The notes under the pieces: model-generated
The model's database searches: none
What the model was told of the DNA's origin: nothing
The model's input: only the letters and a program-made list of their open reading frames with translations
DNA from: Desulforapulum sp034007745
GTDB taxonomy: Bacteria > Desulfobacterota > Desulfobacteria > Desulfobacterales > Desulfobacteraceae
Direction of reading: 5' to 3'
Assembly (NCBI GenBank): GCA_034007745.1
Contig: JAVEQI010000006.1
Location: 42,166-106,165, forward strand
DNA: 64,000 bases
Shown here: piece by piece, positions 53,902 through 62,017 of the stretch
Numbering within the stretch: position 1 is the stretch's first letter
Layout: every line of letters begins with the position of its first letter
Translations under genes and position numbers: made by a program

Positions 53902-54823
53902 AAAAAGACTCAACCTGATAAGAGACTACCTTGGCATAACCCTGGGATGCCTGATCCTGGCCGGGGGAATATCAATTTTCACCATTGACGCAAAAATAAT
54001 CCCGGGTGGTGTTACAGGCATTGCCACCACCTTGAATTTCATATCTGACAACACCATTGGCGTAGGAATCAGCCTCTGGCTTATGAACCTGCCCCTATAC
54101 GTATGGGGACTCAGGAGATTAGGCAAAGAGTTTGGCATGCGAACCTTTTTCGGGTTCACGGTCAGCTCTTTTTTCATCGATCTTTTAAGGGGAGAAGTTC
54201 CCGGCCTGCACTTTATACGACCCCACGAGCTTGCAACCATTCAAAACATGCTTACCAACGATTTTTTGCTCTACATCACAACCGGCGGCATACTTGTGGG
54301 AATCGGGCTTGGAATCGTATTTAAGTTCAGAGCAACCACCGGAGGAATTGACATTGTTGCAGCCATTGCAAGGCAGAGGTTCGGGTTAAAACCCGGCCAG
54401 GTATTCATTGTCTTGAACATCTTTATCGTATCGTTCGGTGCGATTTCCATCCACTTCAAAGGTCTTTCCCCGGAACGACCCGCTATCACCCTGGCCCTTT
54501 ATTCGATTATTATGATAGTTGCATCGAGCAGGCTCATCGACAAGATCATCGACGGCTTTGACTACGCAAATTCTGCCACCATCATCTCCACCCATTACGA
54601 TGAAATCTCGAGGGAAATAATGAGAACCATCAGCAGGGGCGCTACAGCCATTAGAGGCCGGGGCCTCTATCTCAATGTGGAGCGTGAAATCATTTTTACA
54701 GTTGTGACAAAAAGAGAGCTTCCACGCTTGATCCACACGGTAAAGAGCATCGACCCCCACGCCTTTGTCATCATCAACAATGTCCATGAGGTCCTGGGCG
54801 AAGGATTCAGGCCGAGGATCTAA
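53885..54823 (+). CDS. YitT-family membrane protein (DUF2179)
   Basis: 312 residues from TTG 53885; GTG 53894 is an equally possible start. Five or six membrane segments with the YitT pattern IIPGGVTGIATTLNF near 38 and ATTGGIDIVAAIARQRFG near 150, then a soluble C-terminal DUF2179 domain (about 225-300, ISREIMRTISRGATAIRGRG). The role is not established in any bacterium. Overlap with the metal permease suggests co-expression. Confidence 0.9.
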   Translation: MFKVVKKRLNLIRDYLGITLGCLILAGGISIFTIDAKIIPGGVTGIATTLNFISDNTIGVGISLWLMNLPLYVWGLRRLGKEFGMRTFFGFTVSSFFIDLLRGEVPGLHFIRPHELATIQNMLTNDFLLYITTGGILVGIGLGIVFKFRATTGGIDIVAAIARQRFGLKPGQVFIVLNIFIVSFGAISIHFKGLSPERPAITLALYSIIMIVASSRLIDKIIDGFDYANSATIISTHYDEISREIMRTISRGATAIRGRGLYLNVEREIIFTVVTKRELPRLIHTVKSIDPHAFVIINNVHEVLGEGFRPRI

Positions 54824-54895
54824 GTATCCCCTCATCCACACATGGAAAGATAAACGCTCCCCTTTATCAAGCTGCTCCGGGTTCTCCAGGAAGGC

Positions 54896-55654
54896 CTACT
54901 TTTTCTGATGCGCCTTTTCCGTTAAAGCCTTGTTTGACATGAGCTTTATGCAGGCGGGACAGAGGTGATGATGCTCCTTTGTGTCTGGATGATCCAAGGT
55001 ACTTTGGGTCACATGGTTGAGAAAATTTGCAGTTGCATACATTTTCCCGCACCCTTCACACCATTCAAGGGGAAGCTGTGCTATGACCTGATCTTTTATT
55101 GAAACGGTTCTGACACAATCCTCATCGACTATTTTTATGATATTGGTCGGACAGAGGTTTGCACAGGTGCCGCACCCGATACAGGCACCGTCCCCGGCCA
55201 CGACAAGGCTTCCCCCTTCGGTCTTTACCATTTTTAAGGCCCGGGCTTTTACAATTTCATTGCACACCCTTATACAAAGCCTGCAACGAATACAACCGTT
55301 GGGGGGAAGGGGAACAGCAACTCCAAAATCCTTTGCAAGATCTCTGATCCGCTTGGAGTCCGGTGCCATGCTCAATAATTTACTAAAGGCCTTTTCCCGG
55401 TTGGCCTTCACAAGATCTGACTCCGTGGTTACGACGAGATCCTGTTTGACCTTTAGAATGCACGAAAGCATCACCACTTTCCTGCCGGAAAGAGCCTCAA
55501 CCTCAACCCCACAGAGCTTGCATGATCCAGATGGTTTCAAGGCAGGATGATAGCACAGGTGGGGAATTTTAATCTTATTTTCCTTGGCTACCTGAAGAAG
55601 GGTCTGGTTCTCTTTTGCTGAAATTGTCTGCCCATTAATTTTTATCTCAATCAT
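54896..55654 (-). CDS. 2Fe-2S/4Fe-4S electron-transfer protein (NuoG/HoxU-like N-terminus)
   Basis: 252 residues from ATG 55654 (MIEIKINGQTISAKENQT), overlapping the CBS gene end by 8 bp. Residues 1-75 form a plant-type 2Fe-2S ferredoxin (HLCYHPALKPSGSCKLCGVE). A Cys-rich region around 120-180 holds two 4Fe-4S sites (CIRCRLCIRVC and CIGCGTCANLC). It ends in a Cys4 module (WCEGCGKMY...LCPAC) also seen in the flavoprotein of this operon. It probably wires the operon's redox enzymes together. Confidence 0.88.
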   Translation of the reverse strand: MIEIKINGQTISAKENQTLLQVAKENKIKIPHLCYHPALKPSGSCKLCGVEVEALSGRKVVMLSCILKVKQDLVVTTESDLVKANREKAFSKLLSMAPDSKRIRDLAKDFGVAVPLPPNGCIRCRLCIRVCNEIVKARALKMVKTEGGSLVVAGDGACIGCGTCANLCPTNIIKIVDEDCVRTVSIKDQVIAQLPLEWCEGCGKMYATANFLNHVTQSTLDHPDTKEHHHLCPACIKLMSNKALTEKAHQKK

Positions 55655-56096
55655 GGGCTGCATCCTGGAGATCTGAGATATAATCTTTAAGATAGTGAAG
55701 CTCCTGATTAAGGGCCCCCACATGCTTTTTAACAAGATCGGTAAGGCTCAGGATTCCCATAATTTCCCCATTCTTCACCACCGGCAGATGACGAATTCCT
55801 GCCTTTATCATCATGCCCATGGCATCTTCAGTGGTATCCTCCGGTTCCGCCACAATCAATCTGGTTGTCATAACCTCGTTGACAAGTATGGTATCCATCT
55901 TTTGCTCGGGGAAAAGGATATGGCATCGGACCAGATCCCGCTCCGTGAAAATGCCCAAAGAGGCCTTTTTTTCCACCACCACCACAGCTGATACGTTATA
56001 GCTTGACATCAGCTTAAGGGCCTGTCCAACGCTCTGGCCCTTTTCCAGGGTATGAAAAGATCCGCTGCAATCATCTAAAAGATCCTTTACCTTCAT
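55647..56096 (-). CDS. CBS-domain protein
   Basis: 149 residues from ATG 56096; a TTG start upstream would add 11. Two CBS repeats: HTLEKGQSVGQALKLMSSYN with LGIFTERDLVR, then EDTTEDAMGMMIKAGIRHLP with MGILSLTDLVKK. CBS pairs bind adenine nucleotides and sense energy or redox state. Within a redox operon it may tune enzyme activity; this is inference. It overlaps both neighbours or nearly so. Confidence 0.88.
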   Translation of the reverse strand: MKVKDLLDDCSGSFHTLEKGQSVGQALKLMSSYNVSAVVVVEKKASLGIFTERDLVRCHILFPEQKMDTILVNEVMTTRLIVAEPEDTTEDAMGMMIKAGIRHLPVVKNGEIMGILSLTDLVKKHVGALNQELHYLKDYISDLQDAAHD

Positions 56097-56121
56097 GATA
56101 TTGTCATTCCTTATGTTAGCG

Positions 56122-56331
56122 TTAATCAATGCGTTTCAGGCAATCCTGGGGCAGCCTGTGGGTCCCCTTTCCCTGGAGACTAACCTCGATCAAAGAATCA
56201 GGGTCATTGATGACAGTATCTGGATCTACTACAAACCCGTGAAGTCCCACAAAATCATCCATATAGGCTTCCCAGGCTTCATCCTCTGACTTTTTAAACA
56301 CTTTGATTTTATCGCCCCTCATCAGTTGCAT
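56122..56331 (-). CDS. Small protein of unknown function in the redox operon
   Basis: 69 residues, MQLMRGDKIKVFKKSEDEAW then DDFVGLHGFVVDPDTVIND and a C-terminal RLPQDCLKRID. It is acidic with an SH3-like beta pattern (KIKVF...GFVVDPD...LIEVSL). I do not recognise a family, but spacing (30 bp to the flavoprotein, 25 bp to the CBS gene) and strand make it a real operon member. Confidence 0.65.
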   Translation of the reverse strand: MQLMRGDKIKVFKKSEDEAWEAYMDDFVGLHGFVVDPDTVINDPDSLIEVSLQGKGTHRLPQDCLKRID

Positions 56332-56361
56332 GGTATTTTCCTTTGTTTTCTATTGCGTTTT

Positions 56362-58512
56362 TCAAGGTATAGGATGGTTGACCCTTGCGCCTATTTTTCG
56401 CTGGCAGTCGTTACAAAGCAGCCGTTGGTCAACCACCTGGGTTACATGACCGGTTTTATTGGTAATAAACTGTAAATACTCCGCAGAAGGCAGAACTGCA
56501 TTACACTCATCACAGTACTGAATGGTCTGGCTGTTCAATACGGTGCCGCACAATACCAAACGCCGCTGTCCATCTTTTTCATCGATTACGATGGCCTTAT
56601 TTTCACAATTTGCCGCACAAGCCCCACAGGTAATACAATTTTCTGCAGTGGTTCTGAAGTCGGTTTCAGTGACGACATCAAAATCCATATACCCCAGCTG
56701 AAGGGCATCTATACCCATCTTATCCCTACAGATCTCAACGCATTTACCACAGCGTCTGCAGATATCACACCTCAGGCATCTGCTTGCCTCCTGGCGAACG
56801 CTTTCCTCATCATAACCAAGCTCCACCTGTTGAAAGGTGGTTCGCCGCCGATCCATATTAAGCATGGGCATCACCGGGGGTTTCAGGGTCATTTTACGAC
56901 TGGCCGTCATTTCAACCGGCGACTCAATGGTTTGCCGCACAGGAATTCTTGGCATCCTGGGCTGGGGAATATTGTTAAGATAACGATCAATACCGTAGGC
57001 TGCCCGTTTGCCGCCTCCAATTGCCTCGATTACCGTGGCTGGTCCTGAAACCGCATCACCTGCTGCAAAGACACCGGGCATGGCGGTTTCCATACTGGCA
57101 TGATTTACCTCAATGGTTCCCCTCCTTGACCAGTTCACCCCTTCAAAGGCTTCCATGCCGCTGGTATCCACATACTGCCCAATGGCCGCAATCACCACAT
57201 CTGCCTTTACGATAAAATCCTGGCCATCAATGGGGGTGGGGACCAGCCTGTCTGAATTTTTTACTTTGACAAGTTCCGCCTTCATACAGGAGAGGCCTGT
57301 AATGGTTTGACCCTCCCCCAGAATTTCCTGGGGAATGGTTAAAAAGACAAATTTGATCCCCTCCTCTTCTGCATGTTCCATCTCTTCAGGGTCAGCTGGC
57401 GCCTGGTTTCGGGATCGGCGATAGGCTATGGTCACACTTTCAGCCCCAAGTCTCAGACTTGTTCTTGCCGCATCAATGGCCACATTTCCACACCCCACCA
57501 CAACCACATTTTTACCAGGTGCATGGTGGTCACCCAGGGCCACATCCTTTAAAAACGTCATCGCATCCAGAACCTTTGGAAATTTTTGTTCTCCCTCTAT
57601 CCCCAATGTCCAAGCCTTGTGGGCGCCAATGGCAAGGAAAAACGCCTCAAAGCCCTCTTCCTTCAGCCCTTCAAGGGTAACATCACGTCCAAAACGGGTG
57701 TTGTAGCAAAACTCCACACCCAGCTCCTCAACCATGGCAACTTCCCGGTCAATGACCTCCCTTGGCAGACGATATCTGGGAATCCCCACCATCATCATTC
57801 CCCCAGAAACGGGCAGGGCTTCAATCACCCTTACCCCATACCCCATGAGGGCAAGATAGTATGCTGCAGAAATCCCGCCGGGCCCAGCACCGACAACACA
57901 CACCTTTTTACCGTTAAACTCCTTTTTAGGCGGGTTTTTATAGGCCCTGTCCGACATGGCCCTTTCAGCGGCAAAGGCCTTTAGGAACTTAATTGAAATC
58001 GGGGCATCGATCCTGGCCCGAACACACATAAACTCACAGGGTCGAGTACAGATAAGGCCGCAGACCCAGGGCAATGGATTATCCCGCCGGATCACTTCAA
58101 TTGCCTCTGCATCCTTCCCCTTGGCTATCAGGGTCAGATAGGTTGGAATATCAATTCCGGCGGGACAGGCCATCTGACAAGGTGAAGGTGCAAGCTTTCC
58201 GCAGTCATGGGAGGGACAATTCCTTGTTTCAATATGGCTTTGAAAGATCTCCCTGTGCTCAACAATAGTCTCTTTAAGGGCCTTTCCGACTTCCAGGTTG
58301 GGTTGGGGGCTACCCTCATAAAAGTATGATTCCACAAGGGTATCAATCCCAGTGAGGTGATCAAGGCTTGCAGCGCCTTCGGCAATCTCTTCTATCAACA
58401 GCAAAATCTGTTCAGAGATTCTTCTTCCCTTGGGATCTGATAAATAACCGGATCTGATCTTATCAGAAAGATAGATAATTGTTTGTCGAACCACACAGAT
58501 TTTTTCTGCCAT
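56362..58512 (-). CDS. GltD-like FAD/NAD(P) oxidoreductase with Fe-S domains
   Basis: 716 residues. After a helical N-terminus a GltD-type Fe-S region (CPSHDCGKLAPSPCQMACP near 98, PWVCGLICTRPCEFMC near 147) precedes an FAD motif VVGAGPGGISAAYYLALMGY near 207 and an NAD(P) motif VVVGCGNVAIDAARTSLRLG near 342; GVFAAGDAVSGPATVIEAI closes the FAD site. Then come ferredoxin-type clusters CLRCDICRRCGKCVEIC and CITCGACAANC, and a terminal Cys4 module (YCDEC...LCNDC). It is the likely NAD(P)H dehydrogenase of the operon. Confidence 0.9.
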   Translation of the reverse strand: MAEKICVVRQTIIYLSDKIRSGYLSDPKGRRISEQILLLIEEIAEGAASLDHLTGIDTLVESYFYEGSPQPNLEVGKALKETIVEHREIFQSHIETRNCPSHDCGKLAPSPCQMACPAGIDIPTYLTLIAKGKDAEAIEVIRRDNPLPWVCGLICTRPCEFMCVRARIDAPISIKFLKAFAAERAMSDRAYKNPPKKEFNGKKVCVVGAGPGGISAAYYLALMGYGVRVIEALPVSGGMMMVGIPRYRLPREVIDREVAMVEELGVEFCYNTRFGRDVTLEGLKEEGFEAFFLAIGAHKAWTLGIEGEQKFPKVLDAMTFLKDVALGDHHAPGKNVVVVGCGNVAIDAARTSLRLGAESVTIAYRRSRNQAPADPEEMEHAEEEGIKFVFLTIPQEILGEGQTITGLSCMKAELVKVKNSDRLVPTPIDGQDFIVKADVVIAAIGQYVDTSGMEAFEGVNWSRRGTIEVNHASMETAMPGVFAAGDAVSGPATVIEAIGGGKRAAYGIDRYLNNIPQPRMPRIPVRQTIESPVEMTASRKMTLKPPVMPMLNMDRRRTTFQQVELGYDEESVRQEASRCLRCDICRRCGKCVEICRDKMGIDALQLGYMDFDVVTETDFRTTAENCITCGACAANCENKAIVIDEKDGQRRLVLCGTVLNSQTIQYCDECNAVLPSAEYLQFITNKTGHVTQVVDQRLLCNDCQRKIGARVNHPIP

Positions 58513-58547
58513 TATAACTCCTTAGCACTTAAGAATTGCTGTTTTCA

Positions 58548-59060
58548 TCAACTGTTTTCATCAAACGATGACACAGATGCTGCGTGACGCTCACGCCGGA
58601 TCAGGGTGGCGTCTTCCACAGTGCCAAAACTCAGGCAGTTTGTTGTGCAGGTGCTGACACAGGCGGGTTCCAGGCCCTGATCAATCCTATCCATGCAATA
58701 GTCACATTTTTCAACTTTTCCAATGTTCGGGTTCCACTGGGGTGCCCCCCAGGGGCAGGCAGAAACACAAGTCTTACACCCCACACATAGATCTTTATCA
58801 ATGAAAACAATGCCATCCTTAGCCCTTTTCTGCATGGCTCCAGTGGGACAGGCAGAGACACACCAGGGGTTTTCACAATGAAAACAGGACATGAAAATAA
58901 ACGATATTTTTGGTATTTCACCAACAAGCTTTGGCCCCACCTGGATAACCTGGCAGAGCTTGGGGCCCACGGGGAGATTTTTGTTTAATTTGCATTGAAT
59001 TTCACAGGTATGACATCCAATACATTTTTTTGTATCCTGGGATAGATAATGCTTGCTCAT
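58548..59060 (-). CDS. 4Fe-4S electron-transfer subunit (PhsB/DmsB-like)
   Basis: 170 residues with four Cys groups: CIGCHTCEIQCK near 13, CFHCENPWCVSACP near 56, CVGCKTCVSACPWG near 91 and CDYCMDRIDQGLEPACVSTC near 118, the four-cluster pattern of molybdoenzyme beta subunits. No signal peptide, so it is cytoplasmic. It lies 62 bp after the molybdopterin enzyme and 35 bp before the flavoprotein, and should pass electrons between them. Confidence 0.93.
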   Translation of the reverse strand: MSKHYLSQDTKKCIGCHTCEIQCKLNKNLPVGPKLCQVIQVGPKLVGEIPKISFIFMSCFHCENPWCVSACPTGAMQKRAKDGIVFIDKDLCVGCKTCVSACPWGAPQWNPNIGKVEKCDYCMDRIDQGLEPACVSTCTTNCLSFGTVEDATLIRRERHAASVSSFDENS

Positions 59061-59122
59061 TCTAAGCCTCCGGCTTTTATATATAGTGCTTCCTTAATTT
59101 ATTTTTTACTGTACGGGACCCG

Positions 59123-61213
59123 CTAATTCGTTAATTTTGACACCGTTACAAAATGCTCCTGATAGGCAACAGCACCGCCGGCCCTGTCCCAGATTTCCAT
59201 ACCGCCTGACATGAAGTTGTTGTCGGCCAACCCCTTGCCGTAGGCTCGGCTCTCAACTTTTAACCGATGGCCAAACCCGTGGATCACAAAAACCGCATCC
59301 GGATGAATCAGATCTGTAACATTGGCTTTGATGGTTTCCGTATAGCCCTTCTGGCTTACAGCAACGCGCTCTCCATGGACAATTCCCAACTTCTGGGCTT
59401 CCAGGGTATTGATCCACAAAACATTTTCAGACATCTGTTCGGCAAGCAAGGGGTTGTTTACCGTGTGTCCCTGGGTGTGGAGGGCACAACGGCCAAAGGT
59501 CATCCTGAATTCGCCTGATTTTGGTTTTCTGGGAGATTCATAGGGTTTAAGCGAAGCTATTCCATTCTCTTCAAGGTTCTTGGATATGATTTCAATTTTA
59601 CCGCTGGGAGTTTTAAATTTAAATGAATCGAAATCCTTATAAATGGGTTTATCCACAAGCGAAACCATGCCTTTATCATTAAAATCTTCGATTTTAATGC
59701 CGGTGCCCTCAAGCTGAAAATTCCAGACATCCTCCGGAGTCTCAAAGACAAGCTCTGGAAGGCCCATGCGTTTAGACAGGCCGCTAATAATCTCCCAGTC
59801 AGCCCTAGTGTCATAAGCTGGTTCCACAGCCCTGTGGCGCACAAAAAACTGGGGTTTGAGTGCGTTTTTGGTGGCAATAATGCTTTCCCGTTCCAAATAG
59901 GGAGAAAGAGGCAGAACCACATCAGAATGCCATGCCGTATCAGACCAGCTGAAGGTTACCGATACCAGAAGATCCAGTTTTTCCCACATTCTTTTTATAT
60001 GATCGGCATCAGGATACCCCATGAGCGGATCATGGCGATAGGCGATATAGGCTTTGATCTTATATGGATCATCTGTTTCCATTGCCTTGAACAGCAAATG
60101 TCCCAACCCAGGTCCCTCTTCAAAATGCTTATACTTCCACCCTACCCCATCGACACGTTTCTCCTCGGGCTTAGGATAGAGATCCATAAAGGATTTAAGG
60201 CCCTTCTGACCCACATCCCCGGGTTTACTCACAAAGGGAAGCCCGCCCTTGGCTCCATAGGAACCCATTAAGGCATTAATGATATAGATGGTACGGCAGA
60301 CATAAAAAGAATCCAAATACCTTGCGGCCATCCACCCTGGATGCCAGATGACCGAGGGTGACGCCTTTGCAAGCTCCTTGACAAAACGACGAAGGTCAAA
60401 CGCTGGAATTCCGGTTTCAGCCTCGGCCCATTCAGGGGTGTAGGGGGCAACAAACTCTTCCAGCTCTTTTACACCCTCTATATAACGATTGGTGAATTCC
60501 TTATGGTAGAGCTGTTTGTCAAAAATTTCGTGAATTACAGCCAGGTTAAATGCATAATCAGTTCCCGGTCGAATTTTAAAAAAATTATTTGCCTTGGAGG
60601 CAGATACGTTCGAGCGGATATCGATAACAGTCAACTTGCATCCCTGTTCCATGGCATCCATAAGATTGTTGACTTCCTGAACATTGACCGCCTCAAGAAT
60701 ATTTCGCAGCTGAAGAACTACATGCCTGGAATTCTTTAAGTCATAGGCAACAGCCTTTCGCCCCATACCGGTAAGGGACAGGGCGGCATGCTGAACATTG
60801 CGGGCGCATGAAGAGTCATGGTTATGATAGTTAGGAGTTCCAAGACCCCTCAGAAAGGCGCGATGAATATCCCTGAAAGGCCCGCCTCGATCTGTCAACG
60901 CAATGGCCCTGGCACCATACTCTTCTTTGATCTTACTCAACTTATCAGCCACGTAATCAAAAGCCTCTTCCCAGGATGCTTTTCGCCATTTGCCCTCACC
61001 CCTTTCGCCCACTCTGATAAGGGGTGTTTGGGGTCGTTCATGGTCATTGATCAGGGCAATTCCGGCTGCACCGCGGGGACAAACAGCGCCCTTCATGGCA
61101 GGCACATGGGGGTTTCCCTCAATAAAGGATACCTGGCCATTATTAACATGCACTTTTATGGGACAACGTACGCTGCACATGCCACACACGCTGTAGACAG
61201 AACTCTTTGCCAT
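59123..61213 (-). CDS. Molybdopterin (Mo/W) oxidoreductase, PhsA/PsrA-like, cytoplasmic
   Basis: 696 residues of the DMSO-reductase family. An N-terminal 4Fe-4S motif (CGMCSVRC...GAVCPRG) precedes two molybdopterin domains and the C-terminal dinucleotide-binding domain. HDSSCARN near 132 suggests Cys as metal ligand, and no in-frame UGA is seen. No twin-arginine signal is present, unlike PhsA and PsrA, so it works in the cytoplasm. The substrate is unknown: sulfur compounds, formate or another oxyanion are all possible. GAGGAG precedes the start. First gene of the operon. Confidence 0.9.
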   Translation of the reverse strand: MAKSSVYSVCGMCSVRCPIKVHVNNGQVSFIEGNPHVPAMKGAVCPRGAAGIALINDHERPQTPLIRVGERGEGKWRKASWEEAFDYVADKLSKIKEEYGARAIALTDRGGPFRDIHRAFLRGLGTPNYHNHDSSCARNVQHAALSLTGMGRKAVAYDLKNSRHVVLQLRNILEAVNVQEVNNLMDAMEQGCKLTVIDIRSNVSASKANNFFKIRPGTDYAFNLAVIHEIFDKQLYHKEFTNRYIEGVKELEEFVAPYTPEWAEAETGIPAFDLRRFVKELAKASPSVIWHPGWMAARYLDSFYVCRTIYIINALMGSYGAKGGLPFVSKPGDVGQKGLKSFMDLYPKPEEKRVDGVGWKYKHFEEGPGLGHLLFKAMETDDPYKIKAYIAYRHDPLMGYPDADHIKRMWEKLDLLVSVTFSWSDTAWHSDVVLPLSPYLERESIIATKNALKPQFFVRHRAVEPAYDTRADWEIISGLSKRMGLPELVFETPEDVWNFQLEGTGIKIEDFNDKGMVSLVDKPIYKDFDSFKFKTPSGKIEIISKNLEENGIASLKPYESPRKPKSGEFRMTFGRCALHTQGHTVNNPLLAEQMSENVLWINTLEAQKLGIVHGERVAVSQKGYTETIKANVTDLIHPDAVFVIHGFGHRLKVESRAYGKGLADNNFMSGGMEIWDRAGGAVAYQEHFVTVSKLTN

Positions 61214-61490
61214 ATTCTTTCTCCTCTGAATTGGGACCTGTTAAAAATATCTATCTTAAACTGTAATCATAGTTAATTGAGAGGTTACTGCCTGGGTAAT
61301 TTTTCCTCACAATCTCAGAACCTTAAGTTCCCAAATTGTAATTACTAACATGCCATTAAAAGATAAACAAACACTTTTTGCCAAAAAGTATATAAAAGGT
61401 CCCATATTTCAGGAATGGCAAGGATTAAAATTCCCCTTTTAACCTGCAGAACAAGGTATTGAGTCTCCAGATACGTATACACAAAATCTT
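61214..61490. other. Intergenic region upstream of the molybdopterin operon
   Basis: No gene. A 7-bp perfect dyad ACTTTTT-GCC-AAAAAGT (61373-61389) could be an operator for the operon 160 bp downstream on the minus strand. No clear sigma-70 promoter was identified. Confidence 0.4.
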
Positions 61491-61531
61491 TTAAAAAAAA
61501 GAACCGGAACGATTTCTCCGCTCCGGTTCTT
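61491..61531 (-). terminator. Intrinsic terminator after the TSUP genes
   Basis: On the minus strand AAGAACCGGA (61499-61508 complement) pairs perfectly with 61522-61531 over a 13-base loop and is followed by a run of T (61500-61491). It ends the transcript of the split exporter. Confidence 0.85.
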
Positions 61532-61603
61532 AACTATAAAACGACCTGTTCACAGCCTGCCGGACAGTGGGACCGGCCAGACTGCTGATGAATGCTTATG
61601 AGA

Positions 61604-61993
61604 TCAAAAAAATCCCAGCAGCTTGATGGCCAGTATAACCAGACCGGTACAGGCTACGCGCTTCACAACAGTAGGGCTCACCCTCTTTGCGATCTGAGGG
61701 CCAATGTATCCGCCTAGCAAGGCAGCAGGAAACATGGCCAGGAAAAACAGCAGGTCAAAGTTGCCGAACTGATAGTGACGCAGGGAACTGATAGATGTGT
61801 TGAAAAAAATGGCCAGCAGAGAACTGCCGACAACCAGGTACATGGGCAGACGCAAAGCCACAGTCATGAGCGGCACCATGAACGGTCCGCCACCAAACCC
61901 AAACATGGATGACATGACAGCAATTAGAAATCCACCCACACAACCGACGAACATGTTAACAGTAAATTCCTGTTCCCAAAAGACTACTTTCAT
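61604..61993 (-). CDS. TSUP (TauE/SafE) transporter, C-terminal half as separate protein
   Basis: 129 residues with four hydrophobic segments and the TSUP repeat pattern GFLIAVMSSMFGFGGGPFMVPL near 20 and LGGYIGPQIAKRVSP near 95. A full TSUP protein (about 250 residues) has two such halves; the first is encoded by the upstream gene. It has its own GAGGAG ribosome binding site and ATG, 24 bp after that gene, so the split looks natural, not a sequencing frameshift. Substrate unknown, probably sulfite, sulfonate or another organic anion. Confidence 0.85.
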   Translation of the reverse strand: MKVVFWEQEFTVNMFVGCVGGFLIAVMSSMFGFGGGPFMVPLMTVALRLPMYLVVGSSLLAIFFNTSISSLRHYQFGNFDLLFFLAMFPAALLGGYIGPQIAKRVSPTVVKRVACTGLVILAIKLLGFF

Positions 61994-62017
61994 ATTAATT
62001 TCTCCTCGGATAATCGC

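Noticed and set aside
59123..61213. Selenocysteine in the molybdopterin enzyme
   Set aside because: The frame has no internal TGA and the ligand position is an ordinary Cys (HDSSCARN).
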